This document shows, one piece after another, positions 16,319 to 23,859 of a stretch of 50,183 bases of DNA. The notes below the pieces were generated by a model. That model saw only the letters and a program-made list of their open reading frames with translations. It did no database searches and was not told where the DNA came from. Within the stretch, counting starts at the first letter, position 1, and the number at the start of each line of letters is the position of its first letter. The translations under genes were made by a program, and so were the position numbers. Source of the DNA: Solobacterium sp. (lineage in GTDB: Bacteria; Bacillota_I; Bacilli_A; Erysipelotrichales; Erysipelotrichaceae); assembly GCA_024698805.1 (NCBI GenBank), contig JAILQT010000094.1, forward strand, positions 1 through 50,183, in the 5' to 3' direction.

Positions 16319-17605
16319 TTACCAGAATTTCAGCGATTTAACGAACTTGCCGACAGCCTTGATCGGCTTGGATACATCGACTTCAAGCTTGATCGAACCG
16401 CCTACGCCGACCGTTGCGCCGATATCCAGCGTGATCTTGCCGTCTTTGACGCCGATGTCCGCATGTGCGCCGATACCGTAGTTCAGGCTGCCCTTGACAT
16501 TGACATCGCCGATCGGGGTGTCCACGCCGACTTTGCCGGATATCTCGCCGGCGATCGCTTCGGCCTTGACGCCTGCGTGCGCATTGGGATTGAAATTGCC
16601 TTTGGAATCCATCCAGCCAATGGAAGCTTCCGCTTCTGCACCGACCTTGCCGGCTACGACTTCGCCTTCCGCATGGACGTTGAGGTCTTCACCGCCGAGA
16701 TACGCTTTGCCGGATGCGGTAAATGCCGTATAGCTTATACCGGCTTTCGCATTGACATTGCCCTGCGTGATGTTGACGCCGAGGTTTGCGTCGATCTTGT
16801 TTACATCCACGCTCCCGCTTGCGCCGCCGTATTTGCCTTTGACTTCGCCTTCACCGTGGATCGAGGACCACGAAGCGCCGGTGCCGACCCCGAAGAGCGT
16901 TACATCGACCGGCAGGGAGTGTTCAAAGAGTTCCTTAGTCTTATTTTTCTGGTCTTCGTTATTCTGATCGATATCTGTCCATTTCCCGGTCTTTGGATCG
17001 TAATAGGACTGGTATTTGTCTTCGGTGCTGTGGTTCTTAATAAAATCGGAGTACCTGTCCGCGATCGTGCCTTTGCCTTTTCTTTTCTGACCGTCCGGTG
17101 TTTTCCCGTGCTTCGAATAGTCCCAGGATCCTTCAACGATCGTGAACGGGTCTTCCGGATCCGCGTAATAATCGGTTTCCCAGGACCAGGGCTTGCCGGG
17201 CTTGTTCGGGCGGAGCCACGGCAGGACCAGCCACGGGAACAGGATCGGCCATAACGGATTGGGGATCACAGGTCCCGGATACGGGAAACCCGGTATCAGG
17301 ATAAAGGGATTGATGACCCCGACGGGGAGTTCTTTCCCTGCGCCGACGTTATCCGCATGTTCATATGCGCGGACGATCGCATCCAGCGTATTTGCGAGGC
17401 TCTTGACCCTCTGCTGTTCATTCTGCATGGCAGCAGTCATTGCTGAGATACCGCGCGACAGATTCCGTCCCTGCGACATAAGGGAGGGAAGCCTGTTCTG
17501 AACGGCGCGTGCTTCACTTAACAAAGATGATATCTTTGCGGCAGATGTATGCATAGAAGAGGAAGCCTGTCTTACTTTTGTCGGTTTTATATCAAATGAT
17601 GTCAT
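16319..17605 (-). CDS. Type VII secretion-like substrate with Gly-rich beta-repeat C terminus
   Basis: 428 residues. The N-terminal ~90 residues form a helical hairpin like WXG100/LXG proteins ('QASSSMHTSAAKISSLLSEA', 'GISAMTAAMQNEQQRVKSLA'). A WxG turn is not seen; the turn reads 'LPSLMSQGRNLSRG'. A Pro/Trp-rich hydrophobic stretch follows (~100-135), then a Lys/Asp-rich linker. The last ~200 residues alternate Gly, Ala, Val and charged residues ('GEVKGKYGGASGSVDV', 'VGAEAEASIGWMDSKGNF'), suggesting a repetitive beta sheet. There is no signal peptide. A GAAAGGAGC-type ribosome site precedes the ATG. It heads an operon with two DUF4176 proteins, which is typical company for type VII substrates. 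No nuclease or other toxin motif is visible, so calling it a toxin would go too far. Confidence 0.78.
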   Translation of the reverse strand: MTSFDIKPTKVRQASSSMHTSAAKISSLLSEARAVQNRLPSLMSQGRNLSRGISAMTAAMQNEQQRVKSLANTLDAIVRAYEHADNVGAGKELPVGVINPFILIPGFPYPGPVIPNPLWPILFPWLVLPWLRPNKPGKPWSWETDYYADPEDPFTIVEGSWDYSKHGKTPDGQKRKGKGTIADRYSDFIKNHSTEDKYQSYYDPKTGKWTDIDQNNEDQKNKTKELFEHSLPVDVTLFGVGTGASWSSIHGEGEVKGKYGGASGSVDVNKIDANLGVNITQGNVNAKAGISYTAFTASGKAYLGGEDLNVHAEGEVVAGKVGAEAEASIGWMDSKGNFNPNAHAGVKAEAIAGEISGKVGVDTPIGDVNVKGSLNYGIGAHADIGVKDGKITLDIGATVGVGGSIKLEVDVSKPIKAVGKFVKSLKFW

Positions 17606-17755
17606 CTGCTGCTCCTTTCGTCATATATAATTTACCGCATTACGCTTTGAATCCGCAGAAAAAAGACGAAATGCAGAAAAAACAGGATAAACTGCATGTT
17701 CACGGAAAACGTTCGATGCAATAATGATGTATATTTAAGAAAAGGGAGTAACAAA

Positions 17756-18454
17756 ATGAGTGAATGCACAATAATCAGAATGAATGCGGATACCTGGCGC
17801 ATAGAAGATGCGGGCGTTCGCTTTTTCCTGCTTGAAGGAAAAGATAAGGCCATGCTGGTGGACTCCGGCATGAACGTGAAGAATATTAAGGAGATCGTCT
17901 CTTCCCTGACAGACAGGGAAGTGTTCCTGGTCAATACCCATGCGGACAGGGACCATATCGCCGGCAACGGGGAATTTGACAGTTTCTATATGAACCCGTC
18001 GGAATACTGCAGTTATTTCAGCAGCGCCTCGAACAAAGGCGAGCCCCTTCCCGTATTCGAAGGCGATGTGTTCGACCTCGGGGACAGGAAGATCTCTGTC
18101 ATTGCCCTGCCCGGTCATACACCCGGCAGTATCGCGCTGCTGGATGAAAAATACAGGGTCCTGATCAGCGGTGACCCGATCCAGAAAAACGGCCGGATAT
18201 TCATGTTCGGCACATTCCGGAACATGCATGCGTACAGGGACAGCCTTGTGCGGCTGCTGAAGCGGGCGGATGAATTTGACGAGATCTGGCCTTCCCATGC
18301 CGAGATACCTGTATCCAAGGATATACTGCCTTCCCTGATCCGTTCAGCGGAAGAGATCATCAGCGGGAATGCGGAAACGGAAGAGACTGAAGTCCATGGC
18401 ATGCGCATAAGTATATTTCATGGGGAGATGTCCGATTTTTTGCTGAACAGGTAA
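17756..18454 (+). CDS. Metallo-beta-lactamase-fold hydrolase
   Basis: The start at 17756 (MSECTIIR) follows AAGGGAG; the upstream in-frame ATG at 17696 has no ribosome site. The 232-residue protein has the fold's metal motifs: 'NTHADRDHIAG' (HxDxDH, a variant of HxHxDH in which the second His is Asp), 'LPGHTPGSIALLD', 'LISGDPIQ' and 'WPSHAEIP'. The replacement of one metal-binding His by Asp suggests an altered metal site. The substrate cannot be read; glyoxalase-II-like thioesters or small phosphodiesters are possible. It is transcribed away from the minus-strand cargo operon and lies just before the kinase array, with an apparent separate promoter in between. Confidence 0.85.
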   Translation: MSECTIIRMNADTWRIEDAGVRFFLLEGKDKAMLVDSGMNVKNIKEIVSSLTDREVFLVNTHADRDHIAGNGEFDSFYMNPSEYCSYFSSASNKGEPLPVFEGDVFDLGDRKISVIALPGHTPGSIALLDEKYRVLISGDPIQKNGRIFMFGTFRNMHAYRDSLVRLLKRADEFDEIWPSHAEIPVSKDILPSLIRSAEEIISGNAETEETEVHGMRISIFHGEMSDFLLNR

Positions 18455-18472
18455 CGAAAGCAGGTCCGATTC

Positions 18473-18481
18473 TGATATTAT
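18473..18481 (+). promoter_or_regulatory. Extended -10 promoter element of the kinase array
   Basis: TG-A-TATTAT lies 20 bases before the ATG at 18502. No good -35 is seen. The four kinase genes that follow are spaced by 6-9 bases and probably share this promoter. Confidence 0.5.
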
Positions 18482-18501
18482 AAATAGGTACGGAGAAATA
18501 T

Positions 18502-20286
18502 ATGGCACAGATATTAAATGATACATATGAGATATTGGAATTCATAGGCAGCGGCGGAATGTCCACGGTCTTTAAAGCAAGACACATGAGACTGAACATC
18601 GACGTGGCTATCAAAAGCGTTCGCAAGAGTCAGACTGTCAACCTCCTGGCAGAGGTGAATATCCTGACAAAACTGAATCACCCGAACCTTGTCAGGGTCA
18701 TCGATATCTTTGAGGATGAGAGACTCCTGTATATCGTCATGGACCTGGTCGAAGGCGAGAACCTGCAGAGTGTGATCAACAGGGTCAAGGTGATACCGGA
18801 ATTCCAGCTGACGGAATGGTTCAAAACGATGGCAGACACGCTCCGCTATCTGCATTCCAGGAAACCGCCGATCATCTACAGGGATATGAAGCCTTCAAAT
18901 ATCATCCTCCAGCAGGACGGCACCCTGAAGCTGATCGATTTCGGCATCGCAAGGGAATACAAGGCAGCCGCATCGTCCGATACGACCTATATCGGCACGA
19001 ACGGTTTCGCTGCACCGGAACAGTACGGTCTTGCGCAGACAGACGAAAGAACGGATATCTATTCGCTGGGCATGACGATGTATTACCTGGCTACCGGCAA
19101 GAGCCCCCTGGCCCCGCCGTACGGCTATACGCCCGCAAGGCAGATCAATCCTGTATTATCCGAGAAGATGGAGAGGATCCTGGAGAAGTGCATCAAGGAC
19201 AATCCCCAGGACAGATACCAGAACGCTACCGAACTGCTGCTGGACCTGAATGATGGAATCATGCCGACAGGCGGTTTCGGATACATGACTGCAGGCTTTA
19301 CGACAGGCGGTCTGGGAATGCCGCAGAATCCCCCGACAGGGACTGCAGGCTTCATACCGGGTACAACCGGCTTTACGACACCCGGCAGCCTGAACCCGGG
19401 TACGCAGCCGAATCCGCAGCCGAATGTGAATCAGACACCCCCTCCCGCAAAAGAACCCAAGTCCAATAAATGGATGATCTGGGTCGCTGCGGCAGCGCTG
19501 GTATTTGCGGCGCTTCTGGCAGGCTATTTCACGATCCATATCTATACAGAGCCGACCTGCACGGAACCTTCCGTATGCAGGATCTGCGGCAGACAGCTTG
19601 TACCCGCGCTCGGTCATTCCTGGGAGGCAGCGACAGCAGACAGGCCCGAGACATGTTCACGCTGCGGCGCTACAAGGGGTGAATCTTCCACAACGCCGTC
19701 GGATGAACCTTCTTCCGCACTGACAGATACTGTTTCCATTACGGAGTTTAATCCGAAAGCGTCCGGTATCGTGATCAAATGGTCCGCTTTCCCGGGTGCT
19801 GAGACTTACAGGATCTACAGACAGGCGGGAAGCGGCAACACGGACCTGATCAAGGAAACAACAGAAACGGAATTCGGTGATTCCGGCGCCAATCAGAACG
19901 GCAAGCGTTATACATACTGGGTCACTGCGGTCGTCAGCGGGAAGGAGACAGATAAATCCAAGAGTAAGACATCGATCTTCCTGGATTGTTCCGAAAAGAT
20001 CGGCGTCAAGGATCTTGAAAACAAAACGGTGAGGATCACCTGGTTCCCCAACACACAGGCAGACGGATACCAGATCAGGCTGACGAAGGGAACGGAAGTC
20101 ACGATCATCAACGCGAACAATATCGTTGAGACCGTATCGGAAAATGACGGCAAGAAGAGACTGTACATGATCCTGGACACAAAGGATCTGAAAGGCACAT
20201 ATACGGTTGAAGTACGCTGCTATAAAATGCTCAGGGAGACACATTATTCTGCCTGGTCAGAAGCCAAGGAAATGACAGTCAGATAA
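18502..20286 (+). CDS. Transmembrane Ser/Thr kinase 1 (PknB-like kinase, outer Cys repeat and FnIII)
   Basis: 594 residues. The kinase domain (~9-250) is complete: glycine loop 'GSGGMSTVF' (16-24), Lys38, Glu51, catalytic Asp128 in 'YRDMKPSN', Asn133, and DFG at 146-148. A Thr/Gly/Pro-rich linker follows, then a membrane segment (~326-346). Outside comes a Cys module ('CTEPSVCRICGRQ', 'CSRCGATRG') with 'ALGHSW' between the Cys pairs, and then two FnIII-like domains (~410-594). The last ends in 'HYSAWSEAKEMTV'. The type is a receptor-like kinase that phosphorylates Ser/Thr of cytosolic targets in response to an outer signal. The glycine-loop and activation-segment sequences are shared with the next three genes. 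PASTA repeats, usual in PknB, are absent. Confidence 0.9.
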   Translation: MAQILNDTYEILEFIGSGGMSTVFKARHMRLNIDVAIKSVRKSQTVNLLAEVNILTKLNHPNLVRVIDIFEDERLLYIVMDLVEGENLQSVINRVKVIPEFQLTEWFKTMADTLRYLHSRKPPIIYRDMKPSNIILQQDGTLKLIDFGIAREYKAAASSDTTYIGTNGFAAPEQYGLAQTDERTDIYSLGMTMYYLATGKSPLAPPYGYTPARQINPVLSEKMERILEKCIKDNPQDRYQNATELLLDLNDGIMPTGGFGYMTAGFTTGGLGMPQNPPTGTAGFIPGTTGFTTPGSLNPGTQPNPQPNVNQTPPPAKEPKSNKWMIWVAAAALVFAALLAGYFTIHIYTEPTCTEPSVCRICGRQLVPALGHSWEAATADRPETCSRCGATRGESSTTPSDEPSSALTDTVSITEFNPKASGIVIKWSAFPGAETYRIYRQAGSGNTDLIKETTETEFGDSGANQNGKRYTYWVTAVVSGKETDKSKSKTSIFLDCSEKIGVKDLENKTVRITWFPNTQADGYQIRLTKGTEVTIINANNIVETVSENDGKKRLYMILDTKDLKGTYTVEVRCYKMLRETHYSAWSEAKEMTVR

Positions 20287-20295
20287 CATACAATT

Positions 20296-22083
20296 ATGGC
20301 ACAGATACTAAACAACACATACGAGATCCAGGAGTTCATCGGCAGCGGTGGCATGTCTACGGTCTTCAGGGCCAGGCATATCCGCCTGGGCATCGATGTG
20401 GCTGTCAAGAGTGTCCGGAAAAATCAGACGGTGAACCTTCTTGCGGAGGTCAACATCCTGACCAGACTGAACCATCCGAACCTTGTCAGAGTCATCGATA
20501 TCTTTGAGGATGAAAGGCTGCTGTATATCGTCATGGACTATGTCGAAGGCGAGAACCTGCAGTGCCTGATCGACAGGGTGAAGGTGGTGCCGGAATCCCA
20601 GGTCATGGAGTGGTTCAAGACAATGGCGGATGCGCTCCGCTACCTCCATACAAGAAGGCCGCCGATCATCTACAGGGATATGAAGCCCGCCAATATCATC
20701 CTTCAGAAGGACGGTATCCTGAAGCTGATCGATTTCGGCATCGCGAGGGAATACAAACCGGCCGCATCCGGGGATACGACCTATGTCGGCACGAACGGAT
20801 TCGCTGCGCCGGAACAGTTCGGCAGGGCACAGACAGACGCCAGGACGGATATCTATTCACTGGGCATGACGATGTATTATCTGGCGACAGGAAAAAGCCC
20901 GCTTGATCCGCCGTACGGATATACACCTGCAAGGAAACTGAATCCTGCTCTGTCTTTCAAGATGGAGCGGATCCTGGGAAAGTGCATAAAGGACAATCCG
21001 CAGGACAGATACCAGAGTGCGGAAGAACTTCTGACCGATCTGTTTGACGGGGAAGTGCCTGCCTCATTCGGTTACCTGACGACCGGCGGCCTGACTGGCA
21101 TACAGCCGGATACACAGCCCGGTACGGATGAATTTGCGACGGTCACGACAGGACTGCAGACAGCCGGAAGGAAGAATACAGGCAGCACGCATGAACAGCT
21201 TCCGGAAACGAAACTGCTTCCGCCGGCGAAGAAGCCCGGATCCAATAAGTCATGGAAGTGGATCACGGCCGCTGCGGTGCTGGTCGCACTGCTCGCCGCC
21301 GGTTTCTTTACATTCCATATCTATACGGAACCGACATGTACGGAACCTTCCGTATGCAGGATCTGCGGCAGGCAGCTCGTACCGGCACTGGGACATTCCT
21401 GGGAAGCCGCTACGGCAGAGAGACCGGAGACATGTGCACGCTGCGGCGAGACAAGGGGGGAACCGCTTGCCCAGCCGGAAGCGGGAAGCGCAGATGCGGA
21501 AGAAAGCACGGAAGAAGATACAGCCGGGAAGGTCTCGATCATCGGATTTGAATCGACGGATCACAGTATCATCGTAAGTTGGGCGGATTTCAACGGTGCG
21601 GCATCCTACCGCGTATACCGGCAGATCGACAGCGGCGATGTCAGTATGGTCAAGGAAACGTCGGCAGCACAGTTCGAAGATTTCGGGGCAGACCACAACG
21701 GCAGCACGTATAAGTACTGGGTCACAGCGGTCGTTGACGGACAGGAGACAGAGAAGTCCGGTGAAAAGACAACGGTCTTCCTCGAATGTTCGGAAAGGAC
21801 CGGCGCAAAAGTCCAGGAAGACAATACACTCAAGGTCGCCTGGGTCGTGAATGACCAGGCAGACGGATATCAGATCAGGCTGATCCAGGGAAGCACGATC
21901 CGGATCATCAATGTATCGGATATCAATGACATCGAAGTCAATGGGGAAAAACAGCAGTATACAGTCCTTAAAGATCTGGATATGACGGGTACGCTGACAG
22001 TTGAGACCCGCTGTTACAAGATGCTGAAGGAGACACATTATTCGGCATGGTCAGAGGCCAGGGAAGTAACGATTCCGGAGTAA
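20296..22083 (+). CDS. Transmembrane Ser/Thr kinase 2
   Basis: 595 residues with the same order of parts as kinase 1: cytosolic kinase with 'GSGGMSTVF', 'YRDMKPANIIL' and 'IDFGIARE'; Thr/Gly-rich linker; membrane segment ('ITAAAVLVALLAAGFFTFHIY'); outer Cys module 'CRICGRQLVPALGHSWEAAT'; acidic spacer; two FnIII-like domains. It starts 9 bases after kinase 1. Its first ~80 residues are almost identical to those of kinase 3, and its FnIII part is also closest to kinase 3 ('YRQIDSGDVSM' in both). The different middle of the kinase domain ('ENLQCLIDRVKVVPE') is closer to kinase 1. Its targets are unknown; the FHA protein at 48.2 kb is one candidate reader of its products. Confidence 0.9.
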   Translation: MAQILNNTYEIQEFIGSGGMSTVFRARHIRLGIDVAVKSVRKNQTVNLLAEVNILTRLNHPNLVRVIDIFEDERLLYIVMDYVEGENLQCLIDRVKVVPESQVMEWFKTMADALRYLHTRRPPIIYRDMKPANIILQKDGILKLIDFGIAREYKPAASGDTTYVGTNGFAAPEQFGRAQTDARTDIYSLGMTMYYLATGKSPLDPPYGYTPARKLNPALSFKMERILGKCIKDNPQDRYQSAEELLTDLFDGEVPASFGYLTTGGLTGIQPDTQPGTDEFATVTTGLQTAGRKNTGSTHEQLPETKLLPPAKKPGSNKSWKWITAAAVLVALLAAGFFTFHIYTEPTCTEPSVCRICGRQLVPALGHSWEAATAERPETCARCGETRGEPLAQPEAGSADAEESTEEDTAGKVSIIGFESTDHSIIVSWADFNGAASYRVYRQIDSGDVSMVKETSAAQFEDFGADHNGSTYKYWVTAVVDGQETEKSGEKTTVFLECSERTGAKVQEDNTLKVAWVVNDQADGYQIRLIQGSTIRIINVSDINDIEVNGEKQQYTVLKDLDMTGTLTVETRCYKMLKETHYSAWSEAREVTIPE

Positions 22084-22089
22084 AGATTT

Positions 22090-23853
22090 ATGGCACAGAT
22101 ACTGAACAACACATACGAGATCCAGGAATTCATCGGAAGCGGCGGCATGTCTACAGTCTTCAGGGCCAGACATATCCGCCTGGGCATCGATGTGGCTGTA
22201 AAAAGTGTCCGGAAAAATCAGACAGTGAACCTCCTTGCAGAGGTCAACATCCTGACCAGACTGAATCATCCGAACCTTGTCAGGGTCATCGATATCTTTG
22301 AAGATGAAAAGCTGCTGTATATCGTTATGGACTATGTGGAAGGCGAAGACCTCCAGCATATCATCCAGCGTGAAAAGGTGATCCCGGAAGAGACGGTCAT
22401 CGAATGGTTCCGGACGCTTGCGGATATCCTTCACTACCTGCACAGCAGGAAACCGCCGATCATCTACAGGGATATGAAGCCTGCAAATGTGATCCTGCAG
22501 AAAGACGGGACACTGAAGCTCGTAGACTTCGGCATCGCCAGGGAATACAAGGCAGCCGCATCATCCGATACGACCTATGTCGGCACGAACGGATTCGCTG
22601 CGCCGGAACAGTTCGGCAGGGCACAGACAGATGCCAGGACGGATATCTATTCTCTGGGCATGACGATGTATTATCTTGCGACAGGTAAAAGCCCGCTTGA
22701 ACCGCCGTATGGTTATACACCGGCCAGAAGGCTCAATCCTTCTTTATCTTTCAGGATGGAGAGGATCCTGGAAAAGTGCATTAAAGACAATCCGCAGGAC
22801 AGATACCAGAGTGCCGAAGAACTTCTTTTTGATCTTTTCGATGGCGAAATGCCATCTTCATACGGTTACCTGACGGCAGACGGTCTTACGGGTACACAGC
22901 CGGAAACCGCTGGATTTGCGACAGTCACGACAGGCCTGCAGACAGCCGGAAGGAAGGATACAGGCAGCACGCATGAACAGCTTCCGGAAACGAAACTGCT
23001 TCCGCCGGCGAAGGAGCCTGGATCCAATACGCTGTGGAAATGGGTCGCAGCCGTCTCGGTACTGGCGGCACTGCTTGTCACCGGTTATTTTACATTCCAC
23101 ATCTACACGGAACCAACATGCACGGAACCGTCCGTATGCAGGATCTGCGGCCGACAGTTCATCCCTGCCCTGGGGCATGCATGGGAGGCCGATGCGGCAG
23201 GAGGCCCGGACACATGTTCACGCTGCGGTGCAACAAGGGAAGACACACCGGTTCAGCCGGCATCGGACGGCACAGATACGGAAGAAGATGCCGAGCAGAA
23301 GGTTGTGATCGTTGAATTTGAACCGACTGCCCACAGTGTCATTGTCAACTGGGCTGACTACAAAGGCGCGGAATCCTACCGCGTATACCGTCAGATCGAC
23401 AGTGGCGATGTCAGTATGATCAAGGAAACGACGGCAGTACAATTCGAAGATTTCGATGCGAACCGAAACGGCGGCAGGTATACGTACTGGATCACGGCGG
23501 TCGTAAGCGGACAGGAAACAGAGAAGTCCAGAGAAAGGACATCGATCTTCCTGGAGCGCTCGGAAAAAACTGAAGCAGAAGTCCAGGGAGACAAAACACT
23601 CAAAGTTTCCTGGGATGCAAACGACCAGGCAGACGGATATCAGATCAGGCTGATCCAGGGAAGCACTGTCCGGATCTTCAATGTGTCTGACAGCACTGAT
23701 ATCGAAGTCAATGGTGAAAAACAAGAGTACACGATCCTCCAGGATCTGGACATGACGGGTACGATGACAGTTGAGACCCGCTGTTACAAGATGCTGAGGC
23801 AGACACATTATTCCGCATGGTCAAAAGCCAGGGAAGTAACGATTCCGGAGTAA
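22090..23853 (+). CDS. Transmembrane Ser/Thr kinase 3 (mosaic of kinases 2 and 4)
   Basis: 587 residues with an intact kinase domain ('GSGGMSTVF', 'YRDMKPANVIL', 'VDFGIARE'), a membrane segment, a Cys module and two FnIII-like domains. It starts 6 bases after kinase 2. The first ~80 residues match kinase 2 almost perfectly. Residues ~80-150 ('EDLQHIIQREKVIPEETVIE') match kinase 4 instead, with only a few base differences. The linker and outer domains return to the kinase 2 type. This is the pattern left by gene conversion within the array. The bases around its ATG (GGAGTAAAGATTTATGG) are repeated exactly before kinase 4. Confidence 0.9.
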   Translation: MAQILNNTYEIQEFIGSGGMSTVFRARHIRLGIDVAVKSVRKNQTVNLLAEVNILTRLNHPNLVRVIDIFEDEKLLYIVMDYVEGEDLQHIIQREKVIPEETVIEWFRTLADILHYLHSRKPPIIYRDMKPANVILQKDGTLKLVDFGIAREYKAAASSDTTYVGTNGFAAPEQFGRAQTDARTDIYSLGMTMYYLATGKSPLEPPYGYTPARRLNPSLSFRMERILEKCIKDNPQDRYQSAEELLFDLFDGEMPSSYGYLTADGLTGTQPETAGFATVTTGLQTAGRKDTGSTHEQLPETKLLPPAKEPGSNTLWKWVAAVSVLAALLVTGYFTFHIYTEPTCTEPSVCRICGRQFIPALGHAWEADAAGGPDTCSRCGATREDTPVQPASDGTDTEEDAEQKVVIVEFEPTAHSVIVNWADYKGAESYRVYRQIDSGDVSMIKETTAVQFEDFDANRNGGRYTYWITAVVSGQETEKSRERTSIFLERSEKTEAEVQGDKTLKVSWDANDQADGYQIRLIQGSTVRIFNVSDSTDIEVNGEKQEYTILQDLDMTGTMTVETRCYKMLRQTHYSAWSKAREVTIPE

Positions 23854-23859
23854 AGATTT

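Noticed and set aside
16319-17605. Calling the helical-hairpin protein a toxin
   Set aside because: No nuclease, NADase, lipase or other toxin motif is visible in the C-terminal beta-repeat region, and no typical immunity gene is adjacent.
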